64,000 nt of DNA, taken from Ignavibacteriaceae bacterium. GTDB lineage: Bacteria > Bacteroidota > Ignavibacteria > Ignavibacteriales > Ignavibacteriaceae. Numbering within the stretch: position 1 is the stretch's first letter; each line of letters begins with the position of its first letter. Shown one piece after another: positions 1 through 8,633 of the stretch. The notes beneath the pieces were generated by a model. That model ran no database searches and had not been told where the DNA came from. It saw only the letters and a list, made by a program, of their open reading frames with translations. Location: positions 80,633 through 144,632 of the forward strand of contig JAHBUO010000002.1 in NCBI GenBank assembly GCA_019638025.1, in the 5' to 3' direction. The position numbers were made by a program, and so were the translations under genes.

Positions 1-833
1 TTTCAATCGACAAAGAAAAAGTTGTAGCGTTATTAAATGAAGACCTTCAGATATTATCTCATCTTTCCTCATATATTTCTGAGCAGAATGTTTCAGAGAA
101 ATCAACTAAAATAGAGGGTGTGGAAAAGTACTTTATAATGAGTACAAAGGAAAATAAAGAAGTCTACTTTGATTTAATGATCCTCTATGTTATTGTTAAG
201 AGGATATTGGTTACAATTCAATTTGTTGAAAAAAATGAGAGTCCGGCTAAGTTATATGAATCGTTGATGCTTCAAAAACCGGTCTGGCAATCGCTAATCA
301 GACTTGGTGATAATTATGAATTTATCAAGCAAGAATTTGATCTTTTAAAAATACTTGCTTCCACCGAAGGGATTTATCCTACTCATGAAGCAAAGTTAGC
401 TAAGGAAGCTTCACCTATTGCCGATAGAAGTAAAAAGTCAGTAATTGCCATAAATCAGTCGGCACTTGAACAATTAGTTGGAAATATAGAGGTTCAAAGA
501 TTTATTCAAGTGAATGAATACAATGGGACACTTTATTACAACAAAGAATATTTTGAATTGTTACTAAAATGGAATTTTACACTGGAACTAATCCGAAGAA
601 GTGAAAAGGAAGTAAGAGGACTATTAAAGCAAAAAGAATCAATTCACGAAGTATTTGAAGCCAAACATTTTTCAAGTTCAATAAATGATATGGTTGCTTT
701 TACTGATTTAATCACTAAAGCATCAGAAGAAGCAGGTTTTAAATTCAATATTCTCATTTCATTAATAACCTTATTGTATCAACCTAAAGAAAGCATTCCG
801 CAAGAAAAGAAAACCAAAAAAAAGAAAAAGTAA
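1..833 (+). CDS. Hypothetical protein, C-terminal part (5' end outside window)
   Basis: The reading frame is open from base 3 to the TAA at 831-833, so this is the C-terminal part of a longer protein; the first in-frame start-like codon (GTG at 120) has no ribosome binding site and is probably internal. The visible part is hydrophilic and helix-rich, with no signal peptide or membrane segment, and ends in a lysine-rich tail. A segment around residues 140-165 (counting from the GTG), with 'YYNKEYFELLLKW', is vaguely like the tails of some large bacterial alpha-amylase-family proteins. That is a memory-based resemblance, not a confirmed assignment. Function unknown. Confidence 0.6.
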   Translation, partial: SIDKEKVVALLNEDLQILSHLSSYISEQNVSEKSTKIEGVEKYFIMSTKENKEVYFDLMILYVIVKRILVTIQFVEKNESPAKLYESLMLQKPVWQSLIRLGDNYEFIKQEFDLLKILASTEGIYPTHEAKLAKEASPIADRSKKSVIAINQSALEQLVGNIEVQRFIQVNEYNGTLYYNKEYFELLLKWNFTLELIRRSEKEVRGLLKQKESIHEVFEAKHFSSSINDMVAFTDLITKASEEAGFKFNILISLITLLYQPKESIPQEKKTKKKKK

Positions 834-939
834 ATAACAGTTTTTAATATCGAGGTGAATAGCAATTCTTTAAGATTGAATTACAATCGATACGATTTGC
901 AAACATCCTCAGACTCAATAACCATTATGTGGAGGATTT

Positions 940-2967
940 ATGAGACGTTTAGTCATTTTTATGATTATAGCCATTCATAGTTTAACATGCAATGTAACAG
1001 CCCAGACTACAATCCAAGTTGCATTCCCAAATTTAACATTTAATCAACCGGTTGACATCCAGCATGCCGGAGATAACAGTGATCGCTTGTTTGTGGTCTC
1101 ACAATCAGGCACAATCTCTGTATTTCAAAACAACTCAAATGTAACCGGTGCAAAAACCTTTTTAAACATATCAGATAGAGTTGTCAGCGGCGGTGAAAGA
1201 GGTTTGCTTGGACTTGCGTTCCATCCTGATTATATAAATAATGGTTATTTCTATGTTAATTACACCGGAGGCTCACCACTTCAAACATTCGTTTCTCGGT
1301 TTCAAGTTTCAACTAATCCTGATTCTGCAATAAAATCGAGTGAATTAGTTTTGTTATCCTTTGCTCAACCTTACACAAATCATAATGGTGGACAAATATC
1401 TTTTGGCCCTGATGGTTATTTATATATTGCTACGGGTGATGGTGGCAGTGGCGGTGACCCACAAAACAATGGACAAAATAAGTCATCGTTCCTTGGTAAA
1501 ATTTTAAGAATTGATGTTAATAGTACAAACGGAATTGTTAACTATTCTATTCCATCAGATAATCCTTTTGTTAATAATTTGTCTGGGTGGAAAGAAGAAA
1601 TATTTGCATACGGATTAAGAAACCCCTGGAGATTTAGTTTTGACCCTGTGACTGACCGGAATTGGTGTGCTGATGTTGGGCAAAATGTATGGGAAGAAAT
1701 TAACATTATTGAAAAAGGGAAAAACTATGGATGGAAAATCATGGAAGGTGCACATTGCTATTCTCCATCTACAGGTTGTGATACAACAGGATTAACTTTT
1801 CCCATATTTGAGTATGCTCATAATTCATCAGGCGGTTATTCTGTGACAGGAGGCTTTGTTTATAGGGGTCCGAACGTTCCTAATCTTTATGGTAAGTACA
1901 TTTATGCTGATTTTGTATCTCAAAAAATTTGGGGACTTACCTATGACGGCATAAATCAACCAATTAACGAATTATTAATCAACAGTGCCGGTATTGGGAT
2001 TTCCTCATTTGGTGTTGATCAGTATAATGAACTTTATATGTGTGCTTTATCAAACGGAAAGATTTACAAATTTACACCCACTGCTCAAATTATTGCTCCG
2101 ACTGCTTTGAAGATAGTTTCAAATGTGGCATCATCTGTAACAATAGAATGGACTGATAATTCAAATAATGAAATGGGTTTTATTATTGAAAGAGAGATTG
2201 TAGGGGAAAGTCAATTCATTGCGATTGACTCAGTGTCTGCAAATGTAGTCCGGTATCAAGATACTGCGGTCAATCCGGAGATAAATTATATATATCGAAT
2301 AAGAGCTTATAATTCAACATCTCTTTCAGGATATTCTAACGAAGTTTCGGTTTATACAGTCGTACCGGTTGAAATGGGAAGTCTGAATCTTCAGCAAAAT
2401 GGAGATGGAGTTTATCTCTACTGGTCTACATTCTCTGAAACAAATAATAAGGGATTTGAAGTTTTTCGAATGATTAAGAATCCCGAAGTAAATACTAATT
2501 ATGAAACTTATTCAATCATCGGTTTTGTTAGTGGTAGCGGAACTACTTCATCAAAGAATGATTATAAATTTATTGACAAACTTGATGAACAATTCTCCGG
2601 TAGTAAAGTTTTTTACAAATTAAAGCAAATTGATTACAACGGTAATTTCATTTTTTCTGATGCAGTTGAATTGGATTTTGTCAGCTCACCAAAGCAATTC
2701 GAACTATTTCAAAATTATCCAAATCCCTTTAATCCCATTACAAAAATTAAATATAGTGTGCCGATGAATTCTGAAAATGGAAGCAAAATTGCTTTAAATG
2801 TGTTTGATGTCTTAGGGAATAAAGTTGCGACATTAGTAAATGGAGTGAAACCGAGCGGTGTTCATCAAGTAGAGTTTGACGGAACAAAACTTACAAGCGG
2901 AGTCTATTTTTATGAATTAGAAACAGATAACATCAGAATTCTGAAAAAGTTAATTCTACTGAAATGA
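940..2967 (+). CDS. PQQ-dependent sugar dehydrogenase-like protein with T9SS sorting domain
   Basis: Secreted protein of 675 residues. A signal peptide (about 1-21, ending 'TAQ') is followed by a glucose/sorbosone dehydrogenase-type six-bladed propeller (about 25-375). Family marks are 'LGLAFHPDY', 'NHNGGQISFGPDGYLY' with the candidate catalytic histidine, the calcium/PQQ-type 'GDGGSGGDP' and 'GLRNPWRFSFD'. A fibronectin type III domain follows (about 388-475), and the last 85 residues form a T9SS sorting domain starting 'FQNYPNPFNP'. The family oxidises aldose sugars with PQQ as cofactor; the substrate here is unknown. The start is supported by GGAGG at 931-935. The T9SS tail implies export across the outer membrane to the surface or medium. 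Family membership is confident, catalytic activity is inferred. Confidence 0.85.
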   Translation: MRRLVIFMIIAIHSLTCNVTAQTTIQVAFPNLTFNQPVDIQHAGDNSDRLFVVSQSGTISVFQNNSNVTGAKTFLNISDRVVSGGERGLLGLAFHPDYINNGYFYVNYTGGSPLQTFVSRFQVSTNPDSAIKSSELVLLSFAQPYTNHNGGQISFGPDGYLYIATGDGGSGGDPQNNGQNKSSFLGKILRIDVNSTNGIVNYSIPSDNPFVNNLSGWKEEIFAYGLRNPWRFSFDPVTDRNWCADVGQNVWEEINIIEKGKNYGWKIMEGAHCYSPSTGCDTTGLTFPIFEYAHNSSGGYSVTGGFVYRGPNVPNLYGKYIYADFVSQKIWGLTYDGINQPINELLINSAGIGISSFGVDQYNELYMCALSNGKIYKFTPTAQIIAPTALKIVSNVASSVTIEWTDNSNNEMGFIIEREIVGESQFIAIDSVSANVVRYQDTAVNPEINYIYRIRAYNSTSLSGYSNEVSVYTVVPVEMGSLNLQQNGDGVYLYWSTFSETNNKGFEVFRMIKNPEVNTNYETYSIIGFVSGSGTTSSKNDYKFIDKLDEQFSGSKVFYKLKQIDYNGNFIFSDAVELDFVSSPKQFELFQNYPNPFNPITKIKYSVPMNSENGSKIALNVFDVLGNKVATLVNGVKPSGVHQVEFDGTKLTSGVYFYELETDNIRILKKLILLK

Positions 2968-3008
2968 TTCCATCATTTTATACGACAGTTGTTCAGAAGC
3001 TTCTCTTT

Positions 3009-3569
3009 CTAACCTTTTGAGTCAGGGCTTAATCTTTTTAATATTTCAGAATGAATGAGGAAGAATAAATAACCAAATCCAAGTCCCAATACTGCCCCAC
3101 CAATTATATCGGAAGGATAGTGAAGTCCAAGATAAACTCGAGATAAGGCAATCAATGTGGCTGTGATAAAAAGAACATATTTGTAGTTTGGGTAAATTTT
3201 GTAGAAAAACATTGCAACCGCAAAATTATTTAATGCATGATTTGAAGGAAAAGAGTATGAACCTGTGCAACCCAAGGGAGTAAGCACATCATTGAGGACA
3301 TTACAAGGGCGTATTCTTTGAAAGAATTCTTTTAATAATTTTGCGCCTGTCTGGTCAGCTGCAGCAACCAAGAATAAAACTAAAATTGCAGCAACTTTTC
3401 CTTTCTTCCCCCCTTTGAAAAATAAAACACCCCAAAGAATTATATATGTTATAAACCAATGATTCACATTTGTTATCAGTGAAAAGAATTTATCCAACGC
3501 CGGTGTTGATAAAGAATTATTTATTATATAAAGAATAAATAAGTCTATCGAGTATAAAAATTCTGTCAT
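3009..3569 (-). CDS. PAP2-family membrane phosphatase
   Basis: Integral membrane protein of 186 residues with five to six hydrophobic segments. All three phosphatidic acid phosphatase type 2 motifs are visible: 'KEFFQRIRP' (K-x6-RP), 'SFPSNH' (the PSGH motif with Asn for Gly) and 'SRVYLGLHYPSD' (SR-x5-H-x3-D), which place the catalytic histidines on the outer face. The family removes phosphate from lipid phosphates such as phosphatidate, phosphatidylglycerophosphate or undecaprenyl diphosphate. The gene converges on the preceding sugar dehydrogenase gene with about 40 bp between the stops. A true UppP is encoded at 45761, so a separate lipid phosphate role is possible. Substrate not predictable from sequence. 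Confidence 0.88.
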   Translation of the reverse strand: MTEFLYSIDLFILYIINNSLSTPALDKFFSLITNVNHWFITYIILWGVLFFKGGKKGKVAAILVLFLVAAADQTGAKLLKEFFQRIRPCNVLNDVLTPLGCTGSYSFPSNHALNNFAVAMFFYKIYPNYKYVLFITATLIALSRVYLGLHYPSDIIGGAVLGLGFGYLFFLIHSEILKRLSPDSKG

Positions 3570-3704
3570 TTAAGTGTCCAATTCAATTAGATTTCGTTAC
3601 TAAAATATCTATTCGATAATTCAAACAAATTTATTTAATTTAAGTGGTAATTTCATCTATATTATGAAGCAAAATTCAAAAATATCATAACGGCTAGACA
3701 TTTA

Positions 3705-4175
3705 ATGGAAAGAAAATCCTCATCTACTGTCATAGATTTCATCTATAATACAAATGTAGTTTTAGATGATAAAAGATATGAGTTTATCAAAAAGCAGACG
3801 GAAGAGTACTTAATTATTCCATTAAAAGTAATTACACTGCTCATCGCTATTTCTGGTTTGTTTGCAATGGTTTTTGAAGTCCGATATTTTTCTGAGTATC
3901 AGTTCCAAGTATATATCACGAGATTTTTGGCAACCTTAGTTGCATTCGTAATATTGGTAATACTCTACACCAAACATGCACTAAAAAATCCCGTACTACT
4001 CGTTCATATTCTGCTCCTAACGATTATTGTATCGAGTGGATATATGATTTTTTTGATGCCATCAACACTTATTGTAAACACTCAGATTGTTGGACTAATG
4101 ATTTTTACTTCTGCATTATTTTTATCATGGGAAGTTAAAAATCAGATTGACCAGCGGCAATTTACTACAACATAG
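3705..4175 (+). CDS. N-terminal membrane sensor part of a frameshifted hybrid histidine kinase
   Basis: 156 residues with four hydrophobic helices (about 36-57, 70-90, 97-115, 121-140) after a short basic N-terminus. There is no catalytic motif. It stops at the TAG 4173-4175, just after the fourth helix. The neighbouring frame (from 4151) reads 'AIYYNIVFAGAILM' straight into the next gene, giving a fifth helix, and the next gene supplies a sixth. I read this as the membrane input domain of one MASE-like hybrid kinase that has lost a base near 4150-4160, rather than an independent protein. It could be a sequencing error, a real mutation, or (less likely) programmed frameshifting. Confidence 0.7.
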   Translation: MERKSSSTVIDFIYNTNVVLDDKRYEFIKKQTEEYLIIPLKVITLLIAISGLFAMVFEVRYFSEYQFQVYITRFLATLVAFVILVILYTKHALKNPVLLVHILLLTIIVSSGYMIFLMPSTLIVNTQIVGLMIFTSALFLSWEVKNQIDQRQFTTT

Positions 4176-4198
4176 TTTTTGCCGGTGCTATTCTGATG
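4149..4198 (+). other. Probable frameshift junction inside a hybrid histidine kinase gene
   Basis: The upstream frame runs to the TAG at 4173-4175. The downstream kinase frame is open from 4151, after a TGA at 4148-4150, and encodes a plausible fifth transmembrane helix before the first ATG at 4196. No ribosome binding site precedes 4196. Insertion of one base near 4154/4155 would join both parts into one continuous protein of about 890 residues with six transmembrane helices. No slippery homopolymer is seen exactly at the junction. Confidence 0.7.
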
Positions 4199-6379
4199 AA
4201 CGACAAGCAGATTTACTTTTTGCCTAACATGTATGAATCCGTTCTCTTTGTTATTTTCTTAAGTGTTATTTCTGTTGTTGGAAGTGCTGTTAATTTCAAA
4301 CTCCGTTCCGAAATTGCAGAAAAATCATTCCGAATAAATTTGAGCGAAAGAAAATATCGGTCAATAATTCAAAATTCTGCTGAAGGAATTTTCCAGACAA
4401 GCGAAGATGGAAGGTTTCTAACCGTTAATCAAGCTCTTGTTTCAATTTTAGGATTTGATTCAGAAGCTGATTTAAAGCAGTGTGATATCGAATATGACAT
4501 CTACAAAAATCCGGAAGACAGACGACGAATTATTGAAATGCTAAGAACACATGGCGAAATTAAAAACTTCAAAGTCGAATTAAAAAAGAAAGACGGTTCG
4601 ATAATAACTGCCAGAATTAATGATCGAATTGTGAGTGATGAAGAATCGGGAAGAGAGTATTTCGAAGGAAGTCTTCATGATATCAGTGATCAAATTAGGC
4701 TTGAGGAAGAACGTTACATCGCTGAAGAGAAACTTAAAGAAGAAAAAATAAAATCCGACAAACTTGCGATTGAGGCACTAAAATCAAGCGAAATTAAGGG
4801 ACAGTTTTTAGCAAATATGAGTCATGAGATCAGAACACCAATTAATGGTATTATCGGATTTCTTTCGCTGATTGAACAAGGAGCTTACAAAGATAAAGTA
4901 GAATTGCAAGATTTTATTGTTAGTGCAAGAGCCTCTGCTGAAACTCTGCTGGATTTAGTGAATGATATTCTTGATTTCTCAAAAATTGAAGCCGGAAAAC
5001 TTAGTCTATCAGAAAGTAATTTTTATATTCGTGATGTTATCAATGAGGCTGTTTCGGTTGTTATCCCGAGAATTCAAGAGAAGAAATTAAAACTTACCGT
5101 AACAATCGAAAAAACTACTTCAACACATTTAATCGGCGACCCATCCCGATTAAGGCAAATCTACCTCAATCTTCTTTCAAATGCAGTTAAGTTTACTGAA
5201 GAAGGGGAGATTAAAATCTTTGTCTATTCTGAAAAAGTTGGAAAGAATAAAATTAAACTTTACTCGGCAGTTGAAGATAGCGGGATAGGAATTCCTCAAG
5301 AAAAATTAAATTATCTTTTCAAACCATTTTCACAAGTAGATGGCTCATATACTAGAAAGTTTGGTGGTACCGGATTAGGATTAGCAATTTGCAAAGAACT
5401 TGTAACACTAATGAACGGGCAGATATGGGTTGAGAGTAATGTTGATAAAGGGACAAAGTTTACATTTACAACAATTCTAACCGCACCGGAACAGGTTACG
5501 TTAATCGGTAAGCTGAAAGCAAACGCAAATCAAAAGTCTAAAGAGGAAATTGTAATTACCGGTGTTGTGAAAACCGATACTCGAGAAAGAATTCCGGTAG
5601 ATCGAAGCGTTCAAAGAAGTAAACATAAATTACTGCTAGCCGAAGATAATCCGGTAAATCAAAAAGTTATTCTAAAGATTATCGGTCAAGCAGGATATAA
5701 TATTGAAGCAGTTGATAATGGTGAAGAAGCTGTTAAAGCCTTGCAACAAAAAAGAGATTATGCTCTTATTTTAATGGATGTCCAGATGCCGGTTATGGAT
5801 GGCTTTACCGCAACGCAGACAATACGGGCACTTGATGAACCTTTGTGTGATATTCCGATAATTGCGATAACTGCTCATGCACTTTCGGGTGATCGTGATA
5901 AATGTATAGAAGCCGGAATGAATGACTATGTCACTAAACCGATTAAAACAGTTGAAATGTTAAAGCTACTTGATGGTTGGTTAAGGCTGGATGAACAGTT
6001 TGATAGTCCGGAGCCCGAAGTAAAAACCGAAGTTCCCGATGAAGTTCCGTTGTTTGATAAAGAGCATTTTGGAATGATTAGCAGTGATAATAAAGAGTTT
6101 CAAGTTGATCTGTTAGGGACTTATTTAAGTGATTTAATTCGAAGACTCGGTAATTTGGAAAACTCGATTAATGCCGAAGATATTAAAAAGGTTCAAGCAG
6201 AATCACATACAATTAAAGGGGCAAGTTTTTCTATCGGGGCAAATGCATTGGGAAATAAAGCTTTCGAAATAGAGACAGCAGCTAAGGAAAATAATATTTC
6301 AGTAATTAAAGATTTAATTGTCGAAATAAAAGATATTCACTTAAAAACAAAAGTAATTTTAGAAAAGTATTTGGAATAG
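4196..6379 (+). CDS. Hybrid sensor histidine kinase (PAS-HisKA-HATPase-REC-Hpt)
   Basis: 727 residues from the first ATG, though the native protein probably starts at 3705 through a frameshift. Order: one transmembrane helix (about 13-33), PAS domain (about 50-170), short coiled coil, HisKA with phospho-acceptor His210 in 'NMSHEIRTP', HATPase_c with N box near 318 ('YLNLLSNAVKFT'), 'DSGIGIP' near 360 and 'GTGLGLAI' near 392, receiver domain from about 478 with Asp528 in 'LMDVQMPVMDG', and a C-terminal Hpt domain with His671 in 'SHTIKGAS'. This is the BarA-like layout of a full His-Asp-His phosphorelay. The final output regulator is not encoded nearby. A strong hairpin follows the stop. Confidence 0.9.
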   Translation: MNDKQIYFLPNMYESVLFVIFLSVISVVGSAVNFKLRSEIAEKSFRINLSERKYRSIIQNSAEGIFQTSEDGRFLTVNQALVSILGFDSEADLKQCDIEYDIYKNPEDRRRIIEMLRTHGEIKNFKVELKKKDGSIITARINDRIVSDEESGREYFEGSLHDISDQIRLEEERYIAEEKLKEEKIKSDKLAIEALKSSEIKGQFLANMSHEIRTPINGIIGFLSLIEQGAYKDKVELQDFIVSARASAETLLDLVNDILDFSKIEAGKLSLSESNFYIRDVINEAVSVVIPRIQEKKLKLTVTIEKTTSTHLIGDPSRLRQIYLNLLSNAVKFTEEGEIKIFVYSEKVGKNKIKLYSAVEDSGIGIPQEKLNYLFKPFSQVDGSYTRKFGGTGLGLAICKELVTLMNGQIWVESNVDKGTKFTFTTILTAPEQVTLIGKLKANANQKSKEEIVITGVVKTDTRERIPVDRSVQRSKHKLLLAEDNPVNQKVILKIIGQAGYNIEAVDNGEEAVKALQQKRDYALILMDVQMPVMDGFTATQTIRALDEPLCDIPIIAITAHALSGDRDKCIEAGMNDYVTKPIKTVEMLKLLDGWLRLDEQFDSPEPEVKTEVPDEVPLFDKEHFGMISSDNKEFQVDLLGTYLSDLIRRLGNLENSINAEDIKKVQAESHTIKGASFSIGANALGNKAFEIETAAKENNISVIKDLIVEIKDIHLKTKVILEKYLE

Positions 6380-6382
6380 ATT

Positions 6383-6406
6383 GACTGCCTCAAAAATGAG
6401 GCAGTC
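6383..6406. terminator. Hairpin terminator between convergent genes
   Basis: A perfect 10-bp stem (GACTGCCTCA / TGAGGCAGTC) with an AAAA loop lies in the 42-bp gap between the kinase stop (6379) and the ornithine aminotransferase stop (6422). The T-tracts on both sides are weak, but the position between convergent genes suggests a bidirectional terminator. Confidence 0.7.
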
Positions 6407-6421
6407 TGAATTATAAAAATC

Positions 6422-7624
6422 TTAAGGCATTTGCAGAACATCACTAACGTGAGAAATAGCCCAATCAATTTCTTCTTTGGTGATTACCAATGGAGGAGCA
6501 AATCTGATTACATGACTGTGAGTTTCTTTACACAGAACTCCTCTTTTCATTAAAGCTTCGCAAAATCTTCTTGCACCGCCTGCTTCGGGATGCAATTCAA
6601 CTCCAATAAATAAGCCTCTTCCACGAATCTCTTTAACATGAGCCGATTTTACTTCGTTAAGTTTTTCGCGGAAATAATTTCCAAGTTCAAAAGAATTTTC
6701 AACTAACTTTTCTTCAACTAAAACTTTTAAACTTTCTCTTGCGATTGCGGCACCCAAAGGATTTCCGCCAAATGTGGAACCGTGATCTCCGGGGTTAAAA
6801 ACACCTAACACTTCTTTATCAGATAACACAGCCGATACAGGATAACATCCGCCTGATAAAGCTTTACCGATAATTACAACATCAGGTCTGATTTCTTCAT
6901 ATTGATAGGCAAAAAGCTTACCGCTTCTGCCGAGCCCTGATTGGATTTCATCAGCTATGAAAAGAACATTATTTTTTTTGCATAAATCAAATGCAGCTTT
7001 CAAATAACCATCCGGAGGAATAATTACACCCCCTTCTCCTTGAATTGGTTCAACTAAAAACGCAACCGTGTTTGGTTTAATTGCTTTTTCTAATTCTTCT
7101 ATATTTCCATATTCGACTACTTTGTAACCGGGAGTAAAAGGAGCGTAACCGTCTCGATATTGCTCTTCAGTTGAGAAGCTTATTATTGAAATAGTTCTTC
7201 CGGAAAAATTATTTGTACATGCAATAATTTCTGCTTTTCCGTCTTCAACATTTTTTACTTTGTATCCCCATTTACGAGCTGCTTTTAGAGCAGTTTCAAC
7301 GGCTTCGGCTCCGGAATTCATCGGAAGCATCATTTTGTATCCGGTTAGCTCACAAAGTTCTTGTGTAAGTAATGGGAGCTGATCATTTCTGAAAGCTCTT
7401 GATGTAAGAGTAACTTTTTCGGCTTGTTCTTTAAGTTTAGAAATAATTCGAGGATGGCAATGCCCTTGATTTACAGCCGAATAAGCTGCGAGGCAATCAA
7501 GATATTTATTCCCTTCAACATCCCACACCCAAACGCCTTGGGCTTTTTCAATTACTACATCTAACGGATGATAGTTGTGCGCACCGTATTTTTCTTCAAT
7601 AGCTATAAAATCTTGTGTATTCAT
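6422..7624 (-). CDS. rocD: Ornithine aminotransferase
   Basis: 400 residues, the usual length of bacterial ornithine-oxo-acid aminotransferase (fold-type I, class III PLP enzyme). It transfers the delta-amino group of ornithine to 2-oxoglutarate, giving glutamate semialdehyde and linking arginine/ornithine breakdown to proline and glutamate. Visible signatures: N-terminal 'EKYGAHNYHPLDVVI', 'NSGAEAVETALK' for phosphate binding, 'FIADEIQSGLGR' with the aspartate that contacts the PLP ring nitrogen, and 'IGKALSGG' with the Schiff-base lysine at about 254. The start is preceded by AAAGGGA. The gene is alone in its transcription unit. Acetylornithine aminotransferase is the close alternative, but the N-terminal signature favours ornithine aminotransferase. 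Confidence 0.92.
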   Translation of the reverse strand: MNTQDFIAIEEKYGAHNYHPLDVVIEKAQGVWVWDVEGNKYLDCLAAYSAVNQGHCHPRIISKLKEQAEKVTLTSRAFRNDQLPLLTQELCELTGYKMMLPMNSGAEAVETALKAARKWGYKVKNVEDGKAEIIACTNNFSGRTISIISFSTEEQYRDGYAPFTPGYKVVEYGNIEELEKAIKPNTVAFLVEPIQGEGGVIIPPDGYLKAAFDLCKKNNVLFIADEIQSGLGRSGKLFAYQYEEIRPDVVIIGKALSGGCYPVSAVLSDKEVLGVFNPGDHGSTFGGNPLGAAIARESLKVLVEEKLVENSFELGNYFREKLNEVKSAHVKEIRGRGLFIGVELHPEAGGARRFCEALMKRGVLCKETHSHVIRFAPPLVITKEEIDWAISHVSDVLQMP

Positions 7625-7781
7625 AAGTTCCCTTTTTTTATAAAATGTTTCACAAAATTAGGAAGTTTTGGATTCATAAACGAGGAAAAATCGAACAGAC
7701 ATCAGAGGTGGCGTGCAATTTCGTTTTCGGTTTGAAGATATTTGATTAAGTTTAAACTTAGTAAAATATAACAAGTGAAAA

Positions 7782-8615
7782 ATGTCTTTAAATCATCTAA
7801 AAGTTATTCTAATCTGTGTCTCCATAACATTTTCTGTTTTCGGATGGGGAGACCAGGGGCATAAACTTATAAACAGACATGCAATGAGTAACCTTCCGAA
7901 AGAGATGGAATTGTTCAAAGCGTGGACGGACTCAGTCTCTGAAAATGCCCCTCAGCCCGATAAGAGAAGATCTTGGGATAGTACTGAATATCCAAAACAC
8001 TTTATCGACCTTGATTTTTATGATGAATTTAAAGATTATAAAATTGTAAAAAGTAAATCTGAGCTGATTGAAAAATATGGGGATAGCTTAGTTTCGGCAA
8101 TGGGAATTTTGCCTTGGAATACTTTGGATTTTTATAATCAATTAGTAGATGCTTTTAGGAATAAAGATAAGTCAAAAGCAATATTTAATATGGCATATCT
8201 CGGACATTATATCGCAGATGCTCATAATCCGATGCATACGATTTTAAATTATGATGGAATTTTAACAAACCAAAAAGGATTACATTCTCGTTATGAATCA
8301 AGGATGTTTAATCGCTTTTATAAAAAAATTAAATATGGGCTGAAACCTGTTTTGCCGACACAAATTAATTGTATTGAAAAGTATGTATGGGATTATATAT
8401 TAGCTTCTCATAATTATAATCAATTAATATTTGTGAGTGATATTGAAGCTGCATCGGTTGATTCGGGCTATGGCGAAAAGTATTATTCGATTATGTGGTT
8501 TAGACTTCAACACTTTACTACTCAAACGCTAAATGATGCAGTTGAGTCAATAGTTTCTATTTATTACTCTGCATGGATTAATGCAGGTAAACCGGAATTT
8601 AGTGAGTTTAATTAA
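7782..8615 (+). CDS. S1/P1-type zinc nuclease or phospholipase C-like protein, secreted
   Basis: 277 residues with a signal peptide ending '...SVFG'. The mature protein would begin at Trp22, 'WGDQGHK'. In S1/P1 nucleases and zinc phospholipase C the N-terminal tryptophan and the following GH supply zinc ligands, which matches this cleavage. Other ligand-like motifs are 'KHFIDLDFYD', 'YLGHYIADAHNPMHT' (H-x3-D-x5-H) and 'LHSRYESRM', all typical of the trinuclear zinc fold. Members cleave single-stranded nucleic acids or phospholipid head groups, and the sequence does not decide between them. The gene lies 18 bp upstream of the GH13 gene on the same strand, so the two secreted enzymes may be co-transcribed. 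Confidence 0.82.
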   Translation: MSLNHLKVILICVSITFSVFGWGDQGHKLINRHAMSNLPKEMELFKAWTDSVSENAPQPDKRRSWDSTEYPKHFIDLDFYDEFKDYKIVKSKSELIEKYGDSLVSAMGILPWNTLDFYNQLVDAFRNKDKSKAIFNMAYLGHYIADAHNPMHTILNYDGILTNQKGLHSRYESRMFNRFYKKIKYGLKPVLPTQINCIEKYVWDYILASHNYNQLIFVSDIEAASVDSGYGEKYYSIMWFRLQHFTTQTLNDAVESIVSIYYSAWINAGKPEFSEFN

Positions 8616-8633
8616 TTACAAAAAGGAGAAGTA

